DNA of 64,000 bases from Peronospora farinosa (Eukaryota; Oomycota; Peronosporomycetes; Peronosporales; Peronosporaceae). Every line of letters starts with the position of its first letter. Position 1 is the stretch's first letter. Where the stretch lies: NCBI GenBank assembly GCA_947646735.1, contig CANTFK010000366.1, forward strand, positions 1-64,000, in the 5' to 3' direction. The notes beneath the pieces were generated by a model. The model made no database searches. It was not told where the DNA came from and worked only from the letters and a program-made list of their open reading frames with translations. This document shows positions 32,701 through 41,276 of this stretch, one piece after another. Both the position numbers and the translations under genes were made by a program.

Positions 32701-33518
32701 TATGCCAGAACGGGTAGAGGCTGCAATGGTGCACGGAGTGATGGACTAGGCTTCACTCGTTGACACACCTCGCAAGCACGCACGTACTTGCGCTCAAACT
32801 TATACTGGCGTGGCCAGTAAAAGTCGCGACTGACCGTGAGGTAAGTCTTCTCACGGCCGCGATGCCCACTTATTGGTGCATCGTGACATTTAAACATGAT
32901 CCGTAACCTGAGATCATGTTGTGGCGGTACAACGACACGAGGCGTGTCGTTGTTGACGGCTGTGTAGTACAGTAAGCCGTTCCGCTGGGTGTATCGATCG
33001 AGAGAAGATCGATACATGGCAGGCAAGCGCTTCTTAGCTTGCGTGGATGGGTCCTTGAGATACTCCATCAGGCGTACAAGATCATTATCTTGTGCGCATG
33101 CCCTTCTAATGTCGTCGAGCTTACTCGACGACAAGACGCTGGTACTCAGCGTGGCGACAGTGGTGTTGACATCACTGTCGGATTGCACAGTCGGCTCTAG
33201 GTCAGGCCGACGTGAAAGAGCATCGGCGACGACGTTAAGTCGTACCGGTTTATACTTCACGGAGAAGTTGTACTCCGCGAAGAACGACAACCATCTCGCC
33301 ATTTGTTGCGAGAGGTGTGGACTATTTACAGCCGTGCGTAGTGACGCATGGTCTGTATATACAATGAACGGTCTATCTCCTAAGAGATAGACGCGAAACT
33401 TAGCCAGTGCATACTTCATGGCAAGGAGTTCCTTGTCATGCACTTGATAGTTGCGCTCGGCCGGTTGCAGCTGACGCGATTGATAACAGACGACACGCTC
33501 TGACGCCGTCTGTATCAT
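32700..33518 (-). pseudogene. Element B RNase H and integrase zinc domain
   Basis: RNase H: YQVHDKELLAMKYALAKF, VYTDHASLRTAVNSPHLSQQ, VVADALSRRP. Integrase zinc domain: KCHDAPISGHRGREKTYLTV then CEVCQRVKPSPS. The frame overlaps the RT frame end at 33,436-33,518, so a single frameshift separates them. Confidence 0.9.
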
Positions 33519-35367
33519 ATTGCATCAGTGCACAGCCGATTGCAAAATCGCTGGCGTCACAGACCACATGAAATGGTCTGTCTTGATCGGCAATCGCCAA
33601 TACTGGCGATTGCATCAAGCTTTGCTTGATACGTTCAAAGGAACGCTGACAATCAGCGTTCCAGTTCCACTTTACATTTTTCTTGAGTAAACAAGAAAGA
33701 TGTACTGTCATTTCGGCGTAATTGCGCGAGTACTTGTGCAAATACGCCGCTAGCCCAAGGAACTTCCTTAGTCCCTTGACATCGACTGGCACTGCCCAGT
33801 CGGTGATCGCCTTGATCTTCTCTGGATCAGGGCGTACGCCGTTCTTTCCGACGATGCACCCAAGAAGTGGTATTTCGCTAGCTGCGAATATACACTTCTT
33901 GAGGTTGGCGTATAACTTATGCTCGCGCATAAGTGTAAGAACCTTACGGACGTGGAGTCTATGGACTTCCACGTCTGTTTTCCCGTCCATAGCTCGACTA
34001 TGGACGAACACATCATCGAAGTAACTCGGTGCGAATTCGCGCACCGGTCTCAATAGATGTGAAACACATCTATTGAATGTGGCTGGTGCATTACGGAGCC
34101 CTTGCGGCATCACCAACCATTCCCAGAGCGTACCACTGGGAGTGCTCACTGCTGTGTACGGGATGTCCCGTTCACGCATTAGGATCTGATAGAAACCATC
34201 CATCAGATCCATGGACGAAAAGATGGTACTCTTAGACATACCATCTATGATTACGTCCTTTCTCGGTATCGGCGTTTGTGCCGGTATCGTTGCAGCGTTC
34301 AACTTATTGAACGCGTGCACTATCCGCCACCCTCCTGTGGCCTTGCGCACACAGAAGGTCGGAGAGTTGTGAGGTGAAGTTGACTCCCTCACATGGCCCG
34401 CTGCTAGGCGATTGGCAAAGAACTTGTCGATCGCCTCGACCTGTTCCCGAGGCAGCAACCACTGCTTCATGACACAATAATTTGTGCCAGGAACAAGGTC
34501 GATCTCGTGTCGAGTACATTTTTCCTTAGGTAACTCGCACGGAACGGATTCAGGGAATACATCCTTGAATTCGACCAAATCCTTGTACAAAGGATTTGAC
34601 TTCAGCGACTCCCAGGATTGCGATGTATATCGCTCAATCCGAGTCTTCTCATCAAGGACACTTTCGTCCATTGATGAGCTGCTGAGAACCCGTTCGTTCT
34701 CGGCAAAAACTGTTGCTGACCGAATGTCAGTCATGTACTCGTCCTCTGCGACGAGCACACAGATCTGCTTGACTTTGCCACTACGCAGATCACGCAAGAA
34801 CCTTTTAGGTTCTAGCGTAGGCAACTGAGTTATCTCCGAAGTTAACTTCGGAGGCGCGATCAGATCAAGCGTATAAGCGCCTACGTTTGATCCGTCATTA
34901 ACCAAGAAGTTCAACGTCTCGGTTACTTCCTGGGGACTTATTCCCTCAGGGCACTGGGGACTTATTCCCTCAGTGATTATTTCCTGGGGACTTATTCCCG
35001 CAGGCTCGATGAAACTTGTTCCATCGACTTCCTCTAGCTGTGGTGGCGCAACCACAGCGAGATCCTCTACGATCAACTCTCCAGTTGATCTAGGATTACC
35101 GTGTTGCCGCTTCTGGACAACCGGTTTACTCTTCGGTGAATGCTGCCCTCTAGGCGAGCATTCATGTCCCGGTCCACTCGACTTATTCGGGTGGTGGACC
35201 TTCGGCGCTGCCTGTGCTTGTGCACAGCCGCCGGCAGCTTGCTCCACAGCGTGACTGTCTATCACGCTGAGTTTTTGTGCAGTCGTACTAACGACCGAAC
35301 CACAAGTGAGGCCATCACACTCACTCGTAGTACATTCACACGCTTGTGAACGCTCCAAGACGTTCAT
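33436..35367 (-). pseudogene. Element B linker and reverse transcriptase
   Basis: 643-codon frame. After a Pro/Glu-rich linker (including the repeated ISPQE) comes a complete RT: IDLVPGTNYCVMKQWLLPRE, VRKATGGWRIVHAFNKLNAA, SSMDLMDGFYQILMRERDIP, the catalytic APSYFDDVFVHSRA, and LGCIVGKNGVRPDPEKIKAI. The end enters RNase H (PFHVVCDASDFAIGCALMQY). All RT catalytic Asp residues are present. The upstream join to protease is broken by the 194-bp triplication. Confidence 0.93.
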
Positions 35368-35776
35368 CAGATGGCCATCTGATGAACGTGTGTCTTCGGC
35401 GCTGCCTGTGCTTGTGCACAGCCGCCGGCAGCTTGCTCCACAGCGTGACTGTCTATCACGCTGAGTTTTTGTGCAGTCGTACTAACGACCGAACCACAAG
35501 TGAGGCCATCACACTCACTCGTAGTACATTCACACGCTTGTGAACGCTCCAAGACGTTCATCAGATGGCCATCTGATGAACGTGTGTCTTCGGCGCTGCC
35601 TGTGCTTGTGCACAGCCGCCGGCAGCTTGCTCCACAGCGTGACTGTCTATCACGCTGAGTTTTTGTGCAGTCGTACTAACGACCGAACCACAAGTGAGGC
35701 CATCACACTCACTCGTAGTACATTCACACGCTTGTGAACGCTCCAAGACGTTCATCAGATGGCCATCTGATGAACA
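35201..35776. repeat. 194-bp unit in three tandem copies inside pol
   Basis: Copies start at 35,201, 35,395 and 35,589 (TTCGGCGCTGCCTGTGCTTG). By translation they look identical. 194 is not a multiple of three, so extra copies shift the frame and cut protease from RT; stops occur at the copy joins. Either a recent slippage event or an assembly artefact. Confidence 0.93.
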
Positions 35777-35815
35777 AGCGACAGGCATCTTCACGGTTCG
35801 ATGCTGCCAGCTGAC

Positions 35816-36193
35816 TTATGGCTCGTACCTTCTGAGCCATGGTAATCCTAGGATGACATCAAATTTGTCATCCAGATCAAGTACGATGAAATCATCATCG
35901 TACTTTTTGCCTTCAAGCGTGTAGTGAATTCCCACTACACGTTTCTTTAGTGTCACGGATGCACCAGTTGCAAGGCGCACCGTCATCCTCGTTGGAGGGG
36001 TCTCGCGCTTAACATATTTGAGCCTACGATCATCTAACGATTGGCGTCGAACAAAGTTGTTCGAAGCCCCACAATCAACTAGGGCGCGAAGTGACATGTT
36101 CTTTGTCACTTCGATCTTCAATGTGATGAGGGATACCTCATCACTGGAAGCGGCAACACACAGTGACTGTGTGTTGGGAGCAACCTTCGTCAA
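35816..36193 (-). pseudogene. Element B aspartic protease
   Basis: Retroviral-type protease: ALVDCGASNNFVRRQSLDD is the active site, with Cys in place of the usual Ser/Thr of D-S/T-G. The partner motif is FDVILGLPWLRRYEP. The DCGA variant is worth noting, since element A has DSGA at the same place. The frame stops just after the domain because of the downstream triplication. Confidence 0.85.
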
Positions 36194-36243
36194 GAGTCCC
36201 GCGAACTCTCTTGACGTTGCTGGATCAGTAGGTCGCTCCGCCC

Positions 36244-37428
36244 CTACTGAACCCGACCGTTTTTTGATGGTCCACCACGTTGTTGCGATTTCGCAGCAAC
36301 GTGGGACCCACGTCTCTGGCCCTTCTTGGCAGACGGTCGATCGTCACTCCCAGTGTTACGCGACACTGGGCGTGGGGCAATACACTCATAAGCGTAGTGG
36401 CCCAACTTCTGACAGCGATTGCACTTTTGCAATCGCTTGTACCCTGGAGAGCGAGGTTGCTCGCTCTCTACATAGGAGAGGTCCATTGGTTCTGGACCTC
36501 CGCCCTCCTGTCGTCTCGGTGGACGATAGGATCCCGAGTGGACGTGAGCCTGTTGTAGGCTAAAGTCCTCCTGTTCCGCTGCAGAGATCACTTGATCCAG
36601 CGATTCTAGTTCCAAGCGGAACAGGTGGGTCTTGACAGGACCATCTGTCAGACCCTTGATGAACACAGTAACCTGCGTGTGTTCATCGATTGGGTTCAGT
36701 ACGATACAGCTAACGAGGTATCGTAAGTGTTGGGCGTAAGCGTGTATATCACGCTTACCCTGTTTCAAATCCAGAAGCTCAGCCCGAGCCCTGAATTCGG
36801 CGCGAGGCGGTTCAAACGTGTGTTTGAGCCGTGCCTTGAAGACGTCATACGTTGGGAAAACGTATGGGTCGTGCAGTTTGAGCCCTAAGGCCCAAGATTT
36901 GGCACGTCCTGCCAAGTTCGACATGGCGAACTTGACCTTCATCGCATCGTCATCGATGCGGCGAGCCTCAATGGCATCGTCGAGCTCGACGAACCATCTC
37001 AACAAGGAGTCGCTTTCGACTGCCTTGTACTTGGAGACATCAATCTTCAAGGACTCGGGTCGACGTATACACGTCGACCCGGCAGCAACAGCACTAGCCT
37101 GCTGTTGTCTCAACAGTTCAGACTGTTGAGCACCCTGCTGCATCAACAAGTCAGCTTGTTGAGCGCCTTGTTCTCTCAACAGTTCAACCTGTTGAGAACC
37201 TTGCTCCTCTAGCAAGGTGAGTTTCTTTACAACTTCGTCAAGTTTATGTTGTATGAACTTGGCGATGGTTGCATGTTGGTCGTCTCCGCTAAGAGAGAGC
37301 AACATGGCACCAACGGCAGGGTTGCCGATGGTTTCAGCCATACGCTGAACCGCATTCCATTCGAGGTCACTCAAATGGCGGAAATCATCACGCGTTGCGT
37401 GATGACGTTCATCACCCGCTGATTCCAT
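36244..37428 (-). CDS. Element B gag polyprotein
   Basis: Intact frame from the ATG at 37,428 (an upstream GTG at 37,461 lies in the primer site) to a stop at 36,244, about 394 aa. N-terminal helix region, then four imperfect 10-residue repeats of the type LREQGAQQAD near codons 75-115 (37,100-37,220). Capsid follows (DSLLRWFVELDDAIEARRID, AMSNLAGRAKSWALGLKLHD, FEPPRAEFRARAELLDLKQG). It ends with a CCHC knuckle (CNRCQKLGHYAYEC) and a basic tail. This is the only complete gag among the three elements. Confidence 0.9.
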   Translation of the reverse strand: MESAGDERHHATRDDFRHLSDLEWNAVQRMAETIGNPAVGAMLLSLSGDDQHATIAKFIQHKLDEVVKKLTLLEEQGSQQVELLREQGAQQADLLMQQGAQQSELLRQQQASAVAAGSTCIRRPESLKIDVSKYKAVESDSLLRWFVELDDAIEARRIDDDAMKVKFAMSNLAGRAKSWALGLKLHDPYVFPTYDVFKARLKHTFEPPRAEFRARAELLDLKQGKRDIHAYAQHLRYLVSCIVLNPIDEHTQVTVFIKGLTDGPVKTHLFRLELESLDQVISAAEQEDFSLQQAHVHSGSYRPPRRQEGGGPEPMDLSYVESEQPRSPGYKRLQKCNRCQKLGHYAYECIAPRPVSRNTGSDDRPSAKKGQRRGSHVAAKSQQRGGPSKNGRVQ

Positions 37429-37475
37429 AGCGGATGGTGCGGTGGTCGCTGAAGGGACCACGAAGTGCTACCAGG

Positions 37476-37935
37476 TGTAATGGGGCACCCTCCGACTATA
37501 CTGATTACAGTATAGTCTACTTTCACTGATTACAGTGAAAGCAGGTGCTCTAATTACCTCTCTTACACAAGAGGCAGAGGAAGCTTTACTTCTAAACGAT
37601 ACGCTTAGAAGTAGAGGAAAAGAAAACTGTATTTAATATTGTTAACTATCTAATAAAACTAATCTGTTATAACCTATGTTAACTATATCAAACTACAACT
37701 ATGTATGTTGACAACTTGCCCTCCACTCATTGCGCGCGTCCATCGGTCATTGGTCAGCGCGTTGGTTGATATGATGGCCCATATCAACCAATGAGAGGGC
37801 ATCTCCAACTTCAAGGAGATCTAGGGACAATATTATAAGAAAAGGTAATATTGTCAAATATTATTAGTTATAATAATATTTTTATTGACACTTCATATAA
37901 GTGTCAATATTATGTGACGGGCTCACCCCGTTACA
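37476..37935 (-). repeat. 5' LTR of element B
   Basis: 460 bp matching 29,414-29,873 with about seven differences. Followed on the minus strand, after two bases, by the primer site TGGTAGCACTTCGTGGTCC (37,455-37,473). Confidence 0.95.
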
Positions 37936-38165
37936 ACATATGTATGTTGCCTTTGTACCATCCATTCATTGCGCGCGTCCATCGGTCATTAGTCGGCGCC
38001 CTGGTAGATGTAATGGCCTATATCAACCAGTTAGAGGGCATCTCAAACTTCACGGAGATGCAGGGACAATATTGTAGGAAAAGGTACTATTGTCAATAAT
38101 TTTTTAATTATAATAACATGTTCTTGACACTTCTTATAAGTGTCATTATTATGTACGGACTCACT
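37936..38165 (-). repeat. Right piece of an older B-family LTR
   Basis: After the ACATA duplication the sequence continues as a diverged B-type LTR (TGCGCGCGTCCATCGGTCAT, GGACAATATTGTAGGAAAAG, GACACTTCTTATAAGTGTC). The end is near 38,165; the terminal CCCGTTACA is not preserved. With 29,208-29,413 it forms one interrupted LTR, probably solo. Confidence 0.8.
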
Positions 38166-38343
38166 ACTCAGAAATACCCAAAAGTACCGATAGTTTTATT
38201 TCTTGCCGGTACTTTTTTCTTATAATCTCCTCAATCAGCGTTTATGTAATTTTTTATAACTAGCGTAATACATTTCTAAAATCAAAAATAGGAATTTTTC
38301 CCAACTCAATAAAAAGCGGCTCCAGCCATCGAGTCTACTAAAC

Positions 38344-40463
38344 ATGGGCAAAATCATCGAGTCGATCCTGAGCGTATATTCGGCGCGTGCGGACGATGCG
38401 TCTGCACGTCCCACAATTTCCTTTGAGTTTTTTCCCGCCAAGACGAATGCCGGCATATTTAATCTACTAACGCGCGTGGAAGAGATGGGATTAACGCTAC
38501 AGCCGACGTTTGTGACACTCACATGGCGTTCCGCTTTCAAAGACGAGACGCTGTGGTTACGCATCGGTGCTCATATTCAGAATGAATTTCAAATGGACAT
38601 ACTGCTGCATTTGACGTGCCATTTACCCACGGAACAGCTCAAACGTATCCTCAAGAACGCGCGTGCCGCCGGCATCCGCAACATTCTCGCACTTCGAGGA
38701 GATCCGCCCATTGGATCCGAGCGTTGGGCGCCTGTGGAGGGCGGAATGAGCAATGCGAAGGACCTTATTAAGCTCATTCGAGAAGAGCACGGAGATTATT
38801 TTTGTATTGCTTGTGCGGGTTATGCAGAAGTACACACCGAGTCGTGGAATCATCCGGACCTGCCGCCGTCAAACGAGGCGCGTGCTCTAGATCTGCAACG
38901 ACTGAAAGCCAAACAAGATGCAGGAGCAGACTTTATTATCACTCAGTTTTTCTTTGATGTGGACAATATGATCCAGTGGATCGCTGATTGCAAAGACGCA
39001 GGGATTACCATCCCCATCTTGCCCGGCTATCTACCAATTCAGAACTACAGTTCCTTCTGCAAGTTCACGAGCTGGTGCAAGACACGAGTCCCGGAACAGG
39101 TGCTAACGGATTTAAATGCGATTAAAAATGACGACGCGGCTGTTCGTTACTATGGCACGCAGCTTGCAGTGAAGACGTGTCAGCGTCTGCTGGCTGCTGG
39201 AGTGCACTCGCTGCATTTCTACACGATGAATCTGGCTGCTACCGTGACGCAGGTGTTGGACGATCTGCAACTGCTGCCTGCGCGCAACCAGCGCGAGCTG
39301 CCGTGGCAGTCAACGTTGCATCGCTTGGCCGTCGAGGGTGAGCAGGTGCGCCCCATCTTTTGGTCTAACCGCCAGGCCAGCTATATTGCGCGTACTGCTG
39401 CGTGGGACGAGTTTCCTAACGGACGCTGGGGAGATCGCACAAGCCCGGCTTATGGTGAGCTTTCGGAGTATTATCTAGCCTTCAAGCGACCGAAGGTCCA
39501 GCGTGCTAAACTGTGGGGAACTCCACAGACAGAAGAGGATGTTTGGAACGTGTTCGTTCGTTTCATTGATGGCCAGGTGAAGCAACTGCCGTGGTGCGAG
39601 CAGGCTCTGTCCCTCGAGAGCGCTGCCATCAGCGAAAACTTGCAGTGGCTCAATTCCAACGGCTTCTTAACAATCAACAGTCAGCCGCGAGTGAACGGTG
39701 CTCCTTCGAGCGACAAGTCTGTCGGTTGGGGTGGTGACGACGGTGTTGTGTTCCAAAAAGCTTACGTGGAATTTTTCGTTGCCCCTGAAAAGATGGCACA
39801 TCTCGTGAAAGTCATGCGGCGAGACTACCCGCAGCTGTCGTTCCACGCCCTCAACCGCCGGGGCGATGAGCACCGCAATACTCCGCTGCACAGCGTCACG
39901 GCCGTCACGTGGGGCGTCTTCCCCGGCATCGAAATTGTGCAGCCCACGGTCGTGGACGCGGACTCTTTCGCAGCCTGGAAGGATGAGGCATTTGAGTTGT
40001 GGCAGACCCAGTGGGCATCGGCCTACCCTGAGGGTTCGCGTTCGCGTGAAGTCGTCCAACACATCTACGACACGTACTTCCTTGTCAACATTGTCGACAA
40101 TGACTATGCCAACGGTGAGTTTTGTGCTTTGACAAATGCTACTGATTCTCGAATGCAATTGGTTGTGCTAACAATGTCTCTATCATGCTACATGATACAG
40201 ATGAGTCTGACATCTTTAGCATCTTCACGCGGATTATAACGGAGGCAATGAATAAGGATCAGCTACGCGCGCGTGTGCTGGAGCTGGCAACTCGACGGGA
40301 AAAGATGTTCGACACACTAGCGTCGTTTCAGACGTTGCAGGACGAACAAAATGGAGAGCTGCGCGCTACACACTCGGAGCTCGCGAGTGTGCGCAGCGAG
40401 AATCTCCAGCTAAAGGAGAAGATCCGCCAGCTGCAGGCCCGACTCGCTCTCACGTCACTGTAG
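38344..40463 (+). CDS. MTHFR: Methylenetetrahydrofolate reductase
   Basis: Reduces 5,10-methylene-THF to 5-methyl-THF in cytosolic one-carbon metabolism, feeding methionine synthesis. The N-terminal catalytic barrel (about 20-310) shows SFEFFPAKT (catalytic Glu), PTFVTLTWR, LLHLTCH, ILALRGDPP, GADFIITQFFFD and PGYLPI. The C-terminal half (about 320-590) is the eukaryote-type regulatory domain (NGRWGDRTSPAYGELSEYY, WGVFPGIEIVQPT, YFLVNIVDNDY). I model one 86-bp intron, 40,115-40,200 (GTGAGT...ACAG, branch site GCTAAC), giving join(38344..40114,40201..40463) and 677 aa. Without splicing the frame runs into unrelated residues and stops at 40,239. Exon 2 adds a 60-residue coiled-coil tail (ELASVRSENLQLKEKIRQLQ) not usual for the family. 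ATG at 38,344 is the first in frame. Confidence 0.95.
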
Positions 40464-41276
40464 AGACGAACCGAACCAGCCCCTAGAGACCAGACCCCTC
40501 GCAAATAGAAAGGAGCAATCGCAAACAAACGGGACGGATGGCCTGAGTGGCTGCATCTGTGTGCCTTCCCTTCCAATACATGGATTTCGATTGACCCGAT
40601 ATTGGCAATGTATTGGGCTCTGTCGAGCTAAGCTATCTGAGTAAATGATAGAGTAAATAAAATAGTGGTGCTTTTGCGCCTTGCAGACGCAAATTGACTA
40701 CTATTGATACTTCAAAACTTGTCCTGGCAGCGATTGCTCGTCAGTTTTGCATTTTTGTTGGTTGTGCAAATTAATGACTCAATTGACCACTCTTCTGTTT
40801 AGAAATATATTATTACTCCAGGGGAGGCGTTATGATCACCTCCTACCTTTCGTTTTGTGATGGATGTTGAACTTTTTAATCTACTGCTTGTAAATCTACT
40901 GCTTCTACTGTAGATAGATCTACAGGCGTAATGGTTAGCAAAAAGGTGAATGATAAATAACTACTATGGTTTAAATCAAATAATAGTAATACTCCTGTCG
41001 TCACTCTATTGTACTATTTAAAAAAAGGCTGAAATGATTCTTAATAGTGCTACCCCATCTTGCACTAGAGTAATACAATAGCGAATGTAGTATTGCAATC
41101 AAGCAATACCTTCACTTTATATAACCAAATGTATTTGACATTGTATACATAGTATAGTACCTTTCATATTTAATTATACAATGTGATCCATTCAAGTTGG
41201 TTTATTTTTCCCATTCGTGTCTTCCCCCTCAAAAGACCACTCCAGTACTATCAGTAAGTAGCCCAACAAATTCACC
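40464..41276. promoter_or_regulatory. Intergenic region, ThrRS promoter
   Basis: AT-rich, no gene. Near its right end TTATTTTTCCCATTCGTGTC (41,202-41,221) resembles an oomycete initiator, about 60 bases before the ATG. A tRNA-like stretch at 40,535-40,610 was considered and rejected. Confidence 0.4.

Larger units (their letters stand above)
29414..37935 (-). mobile_element. Element B: hairpin-rich Ty3/Gypsy element
   Basis: 8,522-bp minus-strand element with 460-bp LTRs at 29,414-29,873 and 37,476-37,935, flanked by the 5-bp duplication ACATA (29,409-29,413 and 37,936-37,940). The LTRs differ at about seven sites by eye (about 1.5%), so this is the youngest of the three. Order on the minus strand: gag (37,428-36,244), protease, a linker with a triplicated 194-bp block, reverse transcriptase, RNase H, integrase, chromodomain; a plus-strand antisense frame covers 29,957-31,631. 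The sequence is full of short perfect inverted repeats. Confidence 0.95.

Noticed and set aside
36018..36563. Plus-strand frames opposite B gag and protease
   Set aside because: They face intact, well-recognised gag and protease domains and show no own motif; likely shadows helped by the hairpin-rich sequence.
40115..40239. Unspliced end of the MTHFR frame
   Set aside because: Residues after 40,114 are unlike MTHFR, while a GT-AG intron with a branch site restores a sensible end.
40535..40610. tRNA-like stretch (GGATGGCCTGAGTGGCTG) after MTHFR
   Set aside because: The D-arm-like start resembles Leu/Ser tRNA, but no matching T-arm, anticodon arm or acceptor pairing follows.
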